This document shows positions 1-8,679 of a stretch of DNA of 64,000 bases, piece by piece. The notes below the pieces were generated by a model, which saw only the letters and a list, made by a program, of their open reading frames with translations, was not told where the DNA came from and did not search any database. The position numbers and the translations under genes are program-made. Position 1 is the first letter of the stretch. Each line of letters opens with the position of its first letter. The DNA comes from Kribbella antibiotica (GTDB taxonomy: Bacteria > Actinomycetota > Actinomycetes > Propionibacteriales > Kribbellaceae): positions 1-64,000 of the forward strand of contig NZ_SMKX01000015.1 in the NCBI RefSeq assembly GCF_004349055.1, given 5' to 3'.

Positions 1-433
1 GGGGTTGGAGGTGGGATGGGTCGGCGGGACCCAGGGGGATGTCAGCTAGGTGCCGGGCGCGCATCGTGAGGCGGGCGGCGCGTTCGTGGTCTTGGTGGTG
101 GCTTTGGTGCCAGTGGGTGATGAGGGTGTCGGGTTGCTGGTCACGGATGATGATGGCCAGTTCGGCGGCGGCCTCGTCAGTGTCAGGGAGGAAGCCGTCG
201 CTGTGATTGAGGACCATGAAGTCGGCACCGATGGCGGTGGCGAAGGCTTCGCCTTCGGCGATCTTCTGCTTCTTGTACTCGGCCGGCGCGAGCCGCGGGT
301 GGCTGCGCTCGCCGGGAGTGAGCGCGACGATGGTGACGTTCGCGCCGTCAAGGATGAGCTTGGCCAGGGTAGGACCGGCGGTCAGGTCCATGTCGCCGAT
401 GTGGGCGCCGATGGCGAGCACAGTTCTGGTCAT
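1..433 (-). CDS. PIG-L family deacetylase (3' end beyond window)
   Basis: PIG-L/LmbE-type N-deacetylases are zinc hydrolases that remove acetyl groups from amino sugars or related small molecules. About 144 N-terminal residues are visible and the C-terminus runs off the left edge. The chain opens with a Rossmann-like strand followed by AHIGDMD at residues 9-15, which takes the place of the usual AHPDDE metal/catalytic motif, and later has the HQDH metal motif. In this version the residue aligned with the catalytic Asp of MshB-type enzymes is Gly, so activity or chemistry may differ. The ATG overlaps the stop of the upstream acetyltransferase gene (ATGA, 430-433), so the two are probably translationally coupled. 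The family call is firm; the substrate is unknown. Confidence 0.8.
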   Translation of the reverse strand, partial: MTRTVLAIGAHIGDMDLTAGPTLAKLILDGANVTIVALTPGERSHPRLAPAEYKKQKIAEGEAFATAIGADFMVLNHSDGFLPDTDEAAAELAIIIRDQQPDTLITHWHQSHHQDHERAARLTMRARHLADIPLGPADPSHLQP

Positions 434-1353
434 GACGACTCCCGTCGGAGGATGGTGAAGGTGCGGGTGATGGTGAAGCCGGTGCCCAGGTAGAGGCGGC
501 CGGCGGCGGACTCCGCGTCAGCCCACAGGAACCACGCGCCGTGAGCGCCCGCCGCAGCCATCCGCGTCAGCGTGAGGTGCAGCAGGAGCTTGCCGAGGCC
601 GGTGCCACGACATTCCGGCAGTACGCCGAAGGGTCCGAAGCGCTCAATAACGCCCTCGTACGTCGCATGCTGGGCCCACCCGACGATCCGCCGGTCGGCG
701 TCTCGCGCGACGACAATTCGCTCCAGCGGCATCCCGGCCACCACGGCCTCGCGAATTGCCCGGGCCCAGTCCGGACTGAACGCCGTACCGGCCAGGTGGA
801 TCAACGCGGTCAGTTCGTCACCGGTCGGCGTACCGAAGCTGTAGTCCTCCCCCACCAGCTCGTCGAGCCGCTTGGCTACCTCGGCCGGGATGGCGTAGCC
901 GACCAGGCTCCGGTCCATCGCGACCGCGTCGTACTGGGGTTTGAATCCCAACCCCGTCAGCAGGCGATCAGCGGCCGGGTACCGCGCACGATCGAGACCA
1001 GGCAGGAAGTAGTTCGGCGTGTACGACGAGAAGTAGACCTCTGAACGCTCCAGCCATTCCAGCGCGGCGGTCAGCAACTCGCGGCCCAGGCCGTGTCCGC
1101 GGGCGTCGGGATGGACGAAGAAGAACGGGATCCAGCCGATGCCGGGATCATCCGCGGTCAGCCGACGGACCGCGTACGCCGCACCATCGATGCGACCATT
1201 GCTTTTGGCAACCTTCAGGCCGGCTGGGTCGAAGTTCCGGTCGAGCAGGAAGAGGTCGCGGAATCGCGCGTACCCGATCGGGTCGGCGGGCGCCGCAGCA
1301 GTCCAGGCAGCGGCCAGCTCGGGGCCGTCTCCCACCGCGAACGAACGGATCAT
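430..1353 (-). CDS. Double-domain GNAT N-acetyltransferase
   Basis: Predicted cytosolic acetyl-CoA-dependent acetyltransferase of about 307 residues, roughly twice the length of a single GNAT fold. It shows two acetyl-CoA loops: HPDARGHGLGRELL in the first half and PECRGTGLGKLLL in the second. The ATG at 1353 was preferred because a GGGGG stretch lies about 8 bases upstream; a TTG five codons earlier (1368) is the longest alternative. It is followed without a gap by the PIG-L deacetylase gene (ATGA overlap), suggesting that the acetylase and deacetylase work in one small-molecule pathway. The substrate cannot be read from the sequence. Confidence 0.85.
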   Translation of the reverse strand: MIRSFAVGDGPELAAAWTAAAPADPIGYARFRDLFLLDRNFDPAGLKVAKSNGRIDGAAYAVRRLTADDPGIGWIPFFFVHPDARGHGLGRELLTAALEWLERSEVYFSSYTPNYFLPGLDRARYPAADRLLTGLGFKPQYDAVAMDRSLVGYAIPAEVAKRLDELVGEDYSFGTPTGDELTALIHLAGTAFSPDWARAIREAVVAGMPLERIVVARDADRRIVGWAQHATYEGVIERFGPFGVLPECRGTGLGKLLLHLTLTRMAAAGAHGAWFLWADAESAAGRLYLGTGFTITRTFTILRRESS

Positions 1354-1432
1354 CAACACCCCCGACAAGCGAGCTGTGTTGAAAATTTACTGCTGCAACC
1401 GCGATCCAGTCAACGTCTTACGGTTGATCGGC

Positions 1433-2200
1433 TCAACTCACGAAAGGGCTGAGCGCCGCGAGGAAGTCGTCCAGGCGTTCGGCGTGGACCCAATGGCCGG
1501 CTTCCGGGACCTCGGCGTACTGGACGCGCGGGAAGTACGACGCGATCGTCGCCCGGTGATCCTGCTGCACGTAGTCCGACTTACCGCCGTAGATGAAGAG
1601 CGTCGGGCCGTCGTAGTGGCGGCCCTCAAGACCGGACGGCCAGCCGGAGATCTGCGGTAGCGCGGCCTCGATCACCGGCAGGTTCGGCCGCCAGCGCGCA
1701 CCGGCCTCGTCGAGGACCAGGTTCTGCAGCAGGAACGCCCGCGTGCCAGGAGCCGGTACGGCGTCCGCCAGCTGAGCGTCGACGTCGGACCGGCGCTGCA
1801 CGGCTGACAGGTCGGCGTTCCGCATCGCCTGGGCGTATTCGACGAAGGCGGGCGGGTAGGTCACCGGGGCCGCGTCGACGACGACCAGGCGCTCGACGAC
1901 GGCCGGATAGAGCAGCGCAGTCAGCATGGCGGCCTTGCCGCCCATCGAGTGTCCGACGAGGGTGACCGGGCCGGCGCCGAGGCTCTCGATCGTCTCGCGG
2001 ACGTCGTCGGCCATCTCGGGATAGCTCATGGTGTCCACATGCGGCGACGTGCCGTGGTTGCGCAGGTCGAGGGCGAAAACGCGGTGCTGGCCAGCGAGCC
2101 GGCGGGCCGCCGTCATCCAGTTCCGGCCAGAGCCGAACAGGCCGTGCATGACCACGACCGCCGTACCAGTTTCGCCGTACGACGTGACCGGGAGCTTCAT
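1433..2200 (-). CDS. Alpha/beta hydrolase, YbfF/ABHD11-like esterase
   Basis: 255-residue alpha/beta-hydrolase-fold enzyme. The HGLFGSGRNW oxyanion-hole loop, the DLRNHGTSPH stretch and the GHSMGG nucleophile elbow (Ser near residue 85) match YbfF-type acyl-CoA/ester thioesterases. A C-terminal GHWVH supplies the catalytic His, and an Asp in YGGKSD is the likely acid. The open frame extends 75 codons further upstream, but that extension overlaps the next gene and lacks family similarity. The ATG at 2200 has AAGGG/AAGG purine-rich sequence just before it and begins exactly where the family begins. It sits 26 bp downstream of the small zinc-ribbon gene and is probably co-transcribed with it. 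No signal peptide, so cytosolic. Confidence 0.87.
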   Translation of the reverse strand: MKLPVTSYGETGTAVVVMHGLFGSGRNWMTAARRLAGQHRVFALDLRNHGTSPHVDTMSYPEMADDVRETIESLGAGPVTLVGHSMGGKAAMLTALLYPAVVERLVVVDAAPVTYPPAFVEYAQAMRNADLSAVQRRSDVDAQLADAVPAPGTRAFLLQNLVLDEAGARWRPNLPVIEAALPQISGWPSGLEGRHYDGPTLFIYGGKSDYVQQDHRATIASYFPRVQYAEVPEAGHWVHAERLDDFLAALSPFVS

Positions 2201-2226
2201 GCCTTGCCCTTCATAAGTCTGGCCTT

Positions 2227-2526
2227 TCAGCGTCGACGGCCCCAGCACGCGGTGTGCCAGTGGCGTCGTTCGTCGAGGGACTGGGCGCCACCGAGCGCAC
2301 CGAGCAGGCTGGGATTGTCCGGCCAGACCACCACATGGGGCGTGGCCGGCGGGATCAGTTGGTCGCAGCCCGGGCAGCGGTAGGACTTGCCGGACGCTGA
2401 GCCCGACACTCGCCGGACGTTCCACTCACCGTCCGTGCGCGCCTCCCGTGCCTGGGAACCACCCAGTAGCGGCCGGTCGCTGACGGGCCGCTGCCACTTC
2501 GACGGTTTCCTGCTCCGGGGCGACAT
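2227..2526 (-). CDS. Small conserved actinobacterial zinc-ribbon-like protein
   Basis: 99-residue basic protein. The N-terminal third is Arg/Lys-rich and low in complexity. The C-terminal half has the pattern YRCPGCDQLIPP followed by RRHWHTACW, a plausible Cys2-His-Cys metal site. I recognise this as a family found widely in actinobacteria beside an alpha/beta hydrolase gene, often mislabelled as an ATP/GTP-binding protein; no nucleotide-binding motif is visible here. Gene order (this gene, then the hydrolase) fits one operon. Function unknown. Confidence 0.75.
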   Translation of the reverse strand: MSPRSRKPSKWQRPVSDRPLLGGSQAREARTDGEWNVRRVSGSASGKSYRCPGCDQLIPPATPHVVVWPDNPSLLGALGGAQSLDERRHWHTACWGRRR

Positions 2527-2578
2527 AGCCCTTCAAGGCTAGCCGTATGAGCCATGTCACCCCGGTGCAGGCACTCCC

Positions 2579-3970
2579 CTACTGGCGTGCGGTGGCGTAC
2601 GCCGCGGTGCCGATCAGCTCCATCGAGACCTGGAGGCGTTCCAGGCTGACGTTCTTCGCGATGGTGTCCTCCGGCGAGTGGTACGGCGGCTCGAGGTGAG
2701 CCGGTGAGATCTCACCGCGCCAGGAGAAGTTCGCCGACGCGATGCCGACCTCCTGGAACGACTGGTGGTCGGACGCACCACGCAGTACCGGGCCGACCAT
2801 CTGCGGGGCGTATCCGAGCCGCTCGCCGGAGGCGCGGACCGCGTCGGTCGCCGTGTTGGCGAGGCCGGTGAACGACAGGATCCAGTAGGTGACCGCCGGG
2901 TCCCAGCTGGTGGCGACCATGTCGTTCTGGAAGACCGCCTTGTACCGGTCGCGCTGGTCCTGGGCCAGCTGTGCGACGTGGTACCGCGACCCGATCAGGC
3001 CCTGCTCCTCCGAGCCCCACAGCGCAAATCGCAGGGTGGCGTTGGTGTTGAGCTTGCTCATCACCCGGGCGATCTCCATGGTGAGCACGGTCCCGGAGCC
3101 GTCGTCGTTCGCACCCGGAGCGCCGATGACCGAGTCGTAGTGACCGCTCACCATGACGATCGGGCCGTTGGCGCCGCTGCGTCCACGACGCTCGCCGATG
3201 ACGTTGTTGGAGGTCAGCCCACGGTGGGCCTTGGCGCTGATCTTCAGCGGCAGCGAGGTCACCACCGCGAGGGCCTCGCGGATCAGCCGCTTCTGCACCT
3301 GCGCGACACCGATCACCGGGATCGGCGCATCGGTCAGACCGGCTGGTGAGAACGCGGACGCCCGGCGCGGGAACACCAGGTCGGCCGGCAACAGGATGAC
3401 TCCGACAGCACCCCGCGCCGCGGCCTCCGCGACTAAAGCCGGACGGGCGGCTGCAGTGTCATCCGCGATCACGATCGAGCCGGCCACATCGGCGGGCCAG
3501 ACGGGCGCAGTGGCCGGGCCGACGTCCCGGACCGGCCCTTCCACGCTCACGTCGAGCTTGCCGCCGGGGGCAGCCCCGGCCTGCCAGCACAGATCGTTCG
3601 GCAGGATGTTGCGGACGTCCTCGATCTGGGCGAGGAACTTGTCCGCGACCGGGAACGGCTCCAGCTTGGTCCGGTACCCGAACCGGTCGAGCTGGTCGGC
3701 GATGTAGTCGGCGGCCCGCTTCTCGCTGCTGGTCCCTCCGATCCGCGGGCCGATGTGCTCAGACAGCACCTGGAGGTGCCGCAGAGCCCGCTCCGAAGAC
3801 AGCCCAGAGACGATCTGTCGGTCGTACTTGTCGAGCCTGGGGTGGTTGAGTGCACCGGGCCGCTGGTCGTCCGCAGCCCAGGCGGGGGCAGCGGGGATCG
3901 CGGTCGCGGCGGTGACGCCGGCGACCGCGCCCAGCAGGCCGCGGCGGCTCAAACCGGACGTATCGGTCAT
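2579..3970 (-). CDS. Secreted M28 family metallopeptidase with PA domain
   Basis: 463-residue exported zinc aminopeptidase. The N-terminus has a twin-arginine signal (SRRGLLGA, then an Ala-rich stretch and an AWA-type cleavage site), so export of the folded enzyme by Tat is expected. A protease-associated (PA) region lies roughly at residues 140-250. The M28 catalytic domain follows, with GHYDSV, the NDDGSGT metal loop, the SEEQGLIGS Glu pair and a final DHQSF His. The ATG at 3970 was chosen because a GAGGAG ribosome-binding site precedes it and the Tat signal starts there; 35 further upstream codons are open but not signal-like. The gene lies 61 bp downstream of the desaturase on the same strand. 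Substrate specificity (Ser/Leu/Arg aminopeptidase) is not readable. Confidence 0.88.
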   Translation of the reverse strand: MTDTSGLSRRGLLGAVAGVTAATAIPAAPAWAADDQRPGALNHPRLDKYDRQIVSGLSSERALRHLQVLSEHIGPRIGGTSSEKRAADYIADQLDRFGYRTKLEPFPVADKFLAQIEDVRNILPNDLCWQAGAAPGGKLDVSVEGPVRDVGPATAPVWPADVAGSIVIADDTAAARPALVAEAAARGAVGVILLPADLVFPRRASAFSPAGLTDAPIPVIGVAQVQKRLIREALAVVTSLPLKISAKAHRGLTSNNVIGERRGRSGANGPIVMVSGHYDSVIGAPGANDDGSGTVLTMEIARVMSKLNTNATLRFALWGSEEQGLIGSRYHVAQLAQDQRDRYKAVFQNDMVATSWDPAVTYWILSFTGLANTATDAVRASGERLGYAPQMVGPVLRGASDHQSFQEVGIASANFSWRGEISPAHLEPPYHSPEDTIAKNVSLERLQVSMELIGTAAYATARQ

Positions 3971-4031
3971 GCAGATCTCCTCACAAAGGTGGGCGGCACC
4001 CGAGAGAAGTGAAGGTAATCGAGGGATCTCT

Positions 4032-5075
4032 TTAAGAGAAGGACTTTTCAGCTCTGAGGTCGTGACCGACCTCATGCATGTGCCGTAATCCCATTCGGTA
4101 CGAATCTATTAGCCCGGTCGTCAGGTACGGCAAACCGACTTTCTCGCAGTACTGCTGGACGATCGGCTGGGCGAACCGCAGGTTGGCGCGCGGCATGCTC
4201 GGGAAGAGATGGTGCTCGATCTGGTAGTTCAGCCCGCCCATCATCCAGTCCGTCGCGACCCCGCCCTTGATGTTGCGGGACGTCAGGACCTGCTTCTCCA
4301 GGTGACCCCAGTCGCTGTCGTCGCCAGGCATCTCCATCCCTTTGTGACCCGGTGCGAACACACTGCCCAGGTGCAGGCCGAAGATCATGTGATGCAGCAG
4401 CGCGAACACCAGCGCCTGCGCCGGCGACAGCAGCACGAACAGCGCCGTGAAGTACGCGACCAGGTGCGAGGCCATCAGACCAAGTTCGACCTTCTCGGTA
4501 CGGCGGCGTGCGAGCAGGTACCGGATTCCGGAGTACTTGAGGTTGAAGCCCTCGAGGGTGAGCAACGGGAAGAAGATCCGGGCCTGGTTGCGGCTCAGCC
4601 AGCCCTCCAGGCCCTTGCGGCCCTCGGCCTGCTCGCGGGTCCAGACGAGGATGCCCTCGCCGACGTCAGGGTCCTTGTCGGTGTGGTTCGGGTTGGCATG
4701 GTGGCGGTTGTGTTTGTCGTTCCACCAGCCGTAGCTCATGCCGAGCAGCAGGTCGGCATGCAGCATCCCGATCCAGTCGTGCAGCTTGCGGGAGCTGCCG
4801 ATCTGCTGATGGCCGGCGTCGTGGCCGAAGAACGCGGCCCGGGTGGTCAGGATGCCGAGCGGGAGCGCGAGCAGCAGCACCCACCACGAACTGCCGATCG
4901 CGGCGATCGCGACCCAGGTGAGGGCCATCAGCGCCACGTTGACGCCGATGGAGATCGCGTACGCCGCGGTCCGGCGCTCGAGGAGTCCCGCGGCCTTGAT
5001 CTCGCGCAGCAACGGCGCGAAACCGCTCCCGCGGGTGTCTGGTGTCGTGCCAGAAGTCGTCGCTGTGGTCGTCAT
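4032..5075 (-). CDS. Membrane fatty acid desaturase
   Basis: 347-residue integral-membrane di-iron desaturase that introduces double bonds into acyl chains. Three histidine boxes are visible: GHDAGH, HNRHHANPNH and the C-terminal QIEHHLFPSMPR with its Gln-x-x-His-His signature. Hydrophobic pairs flank the boxes, as in acyl-CoA/linoleoyl desaturases and mycobacterial DesA3-like enzymes. The start at 5075 (MTTTATT) is preferred over an 11-codon extension. It is divergent from a two-component system whose kinase starts at 5207. By analogy with Bacillus DesK-DesR this could be a membrane-fluidity circuit, but the kinase here is not a DesK orthologue by eye and the link rests on position only. Confidence 0.9.
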   Translation of the reverse strand: MTTTATTSGTTPDTRGSGFAPLLREIKAAGLLERRTAAYAISIGVNVALMALTWVAIAAIGSSWWVLLLALPLGILTTRAAFFGHDAGHQQIGSSRKLHDWIGMLHADLLLGMSYGWWNDKHNRHHANPNHTDKDPDVGEGILVWTREQAEGRKGLEGWLSRNQARIFFPLLTLEGFNLKYSGIRYLLARRRTEKVELGLMASHLVAYFTALFVLLSPAQALVFALLHHMIFGLHLGSVFAPGHKGMEMPGDDSDWGHLEKQVLTSRNIKGGVATDWMMGGLNYQIEHHLFPSMPRANLRFAQPIVQQYCEKVGLPYLTTGLIDSYRMGLRHMHEVGHDLRAEKSFS

Positions 5076-5119
5076 GCAGCAAGCTTCGCCGCCGCGGGCC
5101 GGTGACACACTGTGGCTAT

Positions 5120-5164
5120 CCCCCGAATCGAGTGGGGGTCAACCCCCTTCTCCTTTGGGGGGTT
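5120..5164. promoter_or_regulatory. Alternating C-run/G-run inverted repeats between desaturase and kinase
   Basis: The 131-bp divergent spacer contains CCCCC (5120-5124), GGGGGTCAACCCCC (5134-5147, a near-perfect palindrome) and GGGGGGTT (5157-5164), which pairs with AACCCCC at 5141-5147. Several mutually exclusive hairpins are possible. No T-run follows on either strand, so an operator or overlapping promoter control region seems likelier than a terminator. Function is inferred from position alone. Confidence 0.4.
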
Positions 5165-5206
5165 AGCACCACTGGTTCCGGCCTCACGCTCGGTCATGAT
5201 GGAGCC

Positions 5207-6502
5207 ATGAGCACTCTTGCACCCGTGGCGCCGCCGATGCGCTATCCCAAACTGGCCCAGCCGTGGATCGCGCTGGCCCTGGCCATCCTGGCGGAGATCG
5301 GGATCGCGTTCTTCGTGCTCAATGTAGTGGCCGTGCCGCTGATCGCTGTCTGGGTCGGCATCCCGCTGCTGCTCGCGTTCGTCCCGGCGACCCGCTGGTT
5401 CGCGAACTGCCACCGGACGATGCTGGCCGGCTTCATCGGCGAGCAGATCCCGCGGCCGTACAAGAAGCCACCGATGCCGGGCATCCTGATGTGGCTGCGG
5501 ACGACGCTGTCCGACCCCGCCACCTGGCGCGACATCATCTGGCTGCTGGTGAACGCGGTCGTCGGCTTCACGCTGTCACTGGTCAGTGCCGTGCTGTTCC
5601 TGAGCACCCTGTTCTACGGGATCTACCCGCTGCTGGTCGGCGTCACCCCGGAGGGCGTCTTCACCGAGCCGTTCGGCGGGCTGTTCAAGGTCAACTTCTG
5701 GACCAGCTTCCTGGTGATGCCGATTGCGCTGATCGGGTTCATGATCTGGCAGGCTGCCGGTGAGCGGCTACTGAAGGCGAACGCCTACGTCGCCCGCTCG
5801 CTGCTCGGCCCGACCGAGAGCGCCAAGCTGGCGCTGCGGGTCCAGGAGCTGGCCACCTCGCGCGCCGAGACCGTCGATACCCAGGCGGCCGAGCTGCGCC
5901 GGATCGAGCGTGACCTGCACGACGGCGCCCAGGCCCGCCTGGCCGCCCTGAGCATGAACCTCGGCATGGCCGAGGAGATGGTGGCTCGCGACCCGGCTCA
6001 GGCCGCGGCGCTGCTGACCGAGGCCCGTCAATCGGCCAGTACGGCGCTGTCCGAGCTGCGCGACCTGGTTCGTGGGATCCACCCGCCCGTGCTCGCCGAT
6101 CGCGGGCTGGACGGCGCGGTCAAGGCCCTCGCGATGTCCTGCCCGTTCAAGGTCGACGTCACCTACGACGTCCCGGGCCGGCCGCCGGCGCCGGTCGAGT
6201 CCGCGGCGTACTTCGCGGTCGCCGAGTGCCTGGCGAACGCGGTGAAGTACTCGGCCGCGACGACCGCCTGGATCCAGATCACCCACGAGCACGAGAAGCT
6301 GCACATGATCGTCGGTGACGACGGTGTGGGAGGCGCGGTGGTCAGCCCCGGTGGCGGTCTGTACGGTATCGAGCGGCGGCTGGCCGCCTTCGACGGTACG
6401 TTGACCGTGGTGAGCCCGAGCGCCGGGCCGACCACTGTGATCATGGAGCTGCCTTGCGAGTCCTCATCGCTGAAGACCATGCCCTCCTCCGGGACGGCCT
6501 GA
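5207..6502 (+). CDS. Sensor histidine kinase, HisKA_3 type with N-terminal membrane sensor domain
   Basis: 431-residue membrane sensor kinase. Four hydrophobic segments occupy roughly residues 20-60 and 110-200, the layout of the actinobacterial 'sensor' domain (Pfam PF13796 type). A linker and the HisKA_3 dimerisation helix follow, with RIERDLHDGAQARL and phospho-acceptor His238. The ATPase domain has the N-box AECLANAVKYS and a GDDGVGG loop. The ATG at 5207 has GGAG just upstream; an earlier in-frame start exists but would run through the divergent spacer. Its last 49 bases overlap the response regulator gene, so the pair is translationally coupled. The signal is unknown; the divergent desaturase is the best target candidate. 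Confidence 0.9.
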   Translation: MSTLAPVAPPMRYPKLAQPWIALALAILAEIGIAFFVLNVVAVPLIAVWVGIPLLLAFVPATRWFANCHRTMLAGFIGEQIPRPYKKPPMPGILMWLRTTLSDPATWRDIIWLLVNAVVGFTLSLVSAVLFLSTLFYGIYPLLVGVTPEGVFTEPFGGLFKVNFWTSFLVMPIALIGFMIWQAAGERLLKANAYVARSLLGPTESAKLALRVQELATSRAETVDTQAAELRRIERDLHDGAQARLAALSMNLGMAEEMVARDPAQAAALLTEARQSASTALSELRDLVRGIHPPVLADRGLDGAVKALAMSCPFKVDVTYDVPGRPPAPVESAAYFAVAECLANAVKYSAATTAWIQITHEHEKLHMIVGDDGVGGAVVSPGGGLYGIERRLAAFDGTLTVVSPSAGPTTVIMELPCESSSLKTMPSSGTA

Positions 6503-7098
6503 TCCGTCTCCTGGAGGCGCACGACTTCGAGGTCGTCGAGGCAGTCGACAACGGTCCCCGGCTGGTGCCCGCCTTGGTGGAGCACCGGCCGGACGTGGCC
6601 GTCGTCGATGTCCGGCTGCCACCGACTTTCACCGACGAGGGACTGCGGGCCGCGGTCGAGGCCCGCAAGCAGGTCCCCGGCCTGCCGATCCTCGTCCTGT
6701 CCCAGTACGTCGAGCAGCTGTACGCGCGCGAGCTGCTCACCGGCGGCGGCGCCGTCGGGTACCTGCTCAAGGACCGCGTCTCCAACGTCGCCGACTTCCT
6801 CGATTCGGTACGGCGCGTTGCAGGTGGCGGTACGGCGATGGACCCGGACGTGATCGGTCAGCTACTGGCGCGCAACACCCGTGATGAGCCGATCGGCCGG
6901 CTCACCCCGCGCGAGTCCGAAGTCCTCGGCCTGATGGCGGAAGGCCGTTCGAACGCCGCCATCGCCGCTGCCTTGTTCGTCACCGAGAAGGCCGTCTCGA
7001 AGCACACCAACAACATCTTCTCGAAGCTCGACCTCCCGCCGTCGGAGGACGACAACCGCCGGGTGATGGCAGTCCTGCAGTACCTCTCGGCGCACTGA
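6454..7098 (+). CDS. NarL/FixJ family response regulator
   Basis: 214-residue transcriptional regulator paired with the preceding kinase. The receiver domain covers residues 1-120: acidic pocket EDH near the N-terminus, phospho-acceptor Asp52 in VVDVRLP, and Lys in LLKDR. A LuxR-type helix-turn-helix covers about 145-205 (LTPRESEVLGLMAEG, VSKHTNNIFSKL). Translation starts at a TTG inside the kinase gene with GGAG at 6445-6448, so the start overlaps the kinase frame by 49 bases. Phosphorylation would promote dimerisation and DNA binding. Its last base lies 2 bp from the convergent ABC operon. Confidence 0.92.
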   Translation: MRVLIAEDHALLRDGLIRLLEAHDFEVVEAVDNGPRLVPALVEHRPDVAVVDVRLPPTFTDEGLRAAVEARKQVPGLPILVLSQYVEQLYARELLTGGGAVGYLLKDRVSNVADFLDSVRRVAGGGTAMDPDVIGQLLARNTRDEPIGRLTPRESEVLGLMAEGRSNAAIAAALFVTEKAVSKHTNNIFSKLDLPPSEDDNRRVMAVLQYLSAH

Positions 7099-7099
7099 A

Positions 7100-7831
7100 T
7101 CAGCTGCGGATCCGGCTCAGGAACTCCCGGGTCCGCGGCTCGCGCGGATCGTCGAGGACCTGGGCCGGCGGACCGACCTCCAGGGGACGGCCTTGGTGCA
7201 GGAAACAGACGCGGTCGGCGACGTCGCGGGCGAAGCCCATTTCGTGGGTACAGACCAGCATGGTCATGCCCTCGTCCTTCAGCTCGCGGAGCAGGTCGAG
7301 GACCTCTCCGACCAGCTCGGGGTCGAGGGCAGAGGTGACCTCGTCCAGCAGCAACAGCTGGGGTGAGTTGACCATGGCGCGGGCGATGGCGGCGCGCTGC
7401 TGCTGACCGCCGGAGAGCTCATCGGGTTTGGCGGAAGCCTTCTCTAGCAGACCGACCCGATCGAGCATCTCCAGGCCGCGGGTTCGCGCAACATCCCTGG
7501 CAACTCCATGGACCCGGATCGGGGCCAGGGTGATGTTGTCGAGCACCGTCAAATGCGGGAACAGGTTGTAGGACTGGAAGACGAACCCGATCTTTGAGCG
7601 CACCTTGTCCGCATTCGCACGCGGATCAGTGATGTCGGTTCCGGCCAGCTCGATCACGCCGTCGTCGACGACCTCGAGCAGATTCACACAGCGCAGCAGC
7701 GTGGACTTGCCGGAGCCGGAAGCACCGATCAGGACGACACACTCGCCCTCGTCGACTTCCAGGTCGAACGAGTCGATGACCACGTTCGCGCCGTACGACT
7801 TGCGGACTCCACGCAGCGACAACAGACTCAT
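7100..7831 (-). CDS. Polar amino-acid ABC transporter, ATP-binding protein
   Basis: 243-residue GlnQ/HisP-type ATPase that powers import. Motifs are complete: Walker A GASGSGKST, Q-loop FQSYNLFPHLTV, signature LSGGQQQR, Walker B LLLLDEVTSAL and the switch His in CTHEMGFA. FQSYNLFPHLT and the final 'hEmgFA' region are typical of the polar amino-acid uptake family. The ATG overlaps the permease stop (ATGA at 7828-7831). It is the last gene of a four-gene minus-strand operon (regulator, binding protein, permease, ATPase). Confidence 0.93.
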   Translation of the reverse strand: MSLLSLRGVRKSYGANVVIDSFDLEVDEGECVVLIGASGSGKSTLLRCVNLLEVVDDGVIELAGTDITDPRANADKVRSKIGFVFQSYNLFPHLTVLDNITLAPIRVHGVARDVARTRGLEMLDRVGLLEKASAKPDELSGGQQQRAAIARAMVNSPQLLLLDEVTSALDPELVGEVLDLLRELKDEGMTMLVCTHEMGFARDVADRVCFLHQGRPLEVGPPAQVLDDPREPRTREFLSRIRS

Positions 7832-8679
7832 ACCGGTCCACCTCCCCCGCCGTACCAGCCTTGTCTGCGAGCGATGTAGTCGGTCAGCCGAGTCAAGGGG
7901 ATGGTCAGCGCGACGAACAGCAGCCCCGCGACGACGTACGGGGTGAAGTTGAAGTCGATCGCTGTCTCCAGCTGGGCAGCGCGGATCGCGTCGATCACAC
8001 CGAGGACGGCGATCAGACCGGAGTCCTTCTGCAGGCTGACGAAGTCGTTCAGCAGTGGTGGCATCACTCGGCGGACGGCTTGCGGCAATACGACGAAGCG
8101 CAGCGTCTGGCGGTAGGACAGCCCGAGCGAGCGTGCTGCGGCCCGTTGGGACGGGTGCACCGATTCGATACCGGCTCGGAAGACCTCAGCGACGTACGAG
8201 GAGTAGGTGAGGACGAGAGCGGCACCACCCCAGATCACAGCGTCGTTCGGCAGACCGCGGAGTTGCAGAGCCGGGACGCCGAAGCCGAGCAGGAAGATCA
8301 CGAGCAGCAGCGGGAGGCCGCGGAACACGTCGGTGTACGCGGCGGCGAACACGCGGAGCGGGAAGAAGATCGGGCCGCGCAGGGTCCGCATGATCGCCAG
8401 CGTCATCCCGAAAACGACGATCAGGACAGCGCAGATCAGCATCACCCGAACGTTCAGCCACAGGCCCTGGGCGACGGTCGGCAACGCTTCCCAGGCCCGG
8501 TCGACGTTGAAGAACGTCTCCCGGACCCGCGGCCAGCCCGGCGTCGAACCGACGCCGGCGGCAATCAGCACCAGCAGAACGATCGAGCTGCCCGCCGCGA
8601 TCAGCGTGGACCGCCGCGCCTGCCGACGGCGGAAAGCGATCCGCTCTTGTTGCAGAGCGGACGGTTGCCACTGACTCAT
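7828..8679 (-). CDS. Polar amino-acid ABC transporter, permease
   Basis: 283-residue inner-membrane subunit of the HisM/GlnP family. A first hydrophobic segment lies near residues 27-45. The permease core has an EAA loop (YVAEVFRAGIESVHPSQRAAARSLGLS) that docks on the ATPase, followed by VVLPQAVRRVMPPLLNDFVSLQKDSGL, a hallmark of the amino-acid permeases. It forms the channel for the substrate delivered by the upstream lipoprotein. Overlaps both neighbours by 4 bases, so the three transport genes are tightly coupled. Specificity is not readable. Confidence 0.92.
   Translation of the reverse strand: MSQWQPSALQQERIAFRRRQARRSTLIAAGSSIVLLVLIAAGVGSTPGWPRVRETFFNVDRAWEALPTVAQGLWLNVRVMLICAVLIVVFGMTLAIMRTLRGPIFFPLRVFAAAYTDVFRGLPLLLVIFLLGFGVPALQLRGLPNDAVIWGGAALVLTYSSYVAEVFRAGIESVHPSQRAAARSLGLSYRQTLRFVVLPQAVRRVMPPLLNDFVSLQKDSGLIAVLGVIDAIRAAQLETAIDFNFTPYVVAGLLFVALTIPLTRLTDYIARRQGWYGGGGGPV

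Noticed and set aside
5120..5164. C-run/G-run hairpins as a transcription terminator
   Set aside because: They lie between divergent starts and no T-run follows on either strand; regulation is more likely.
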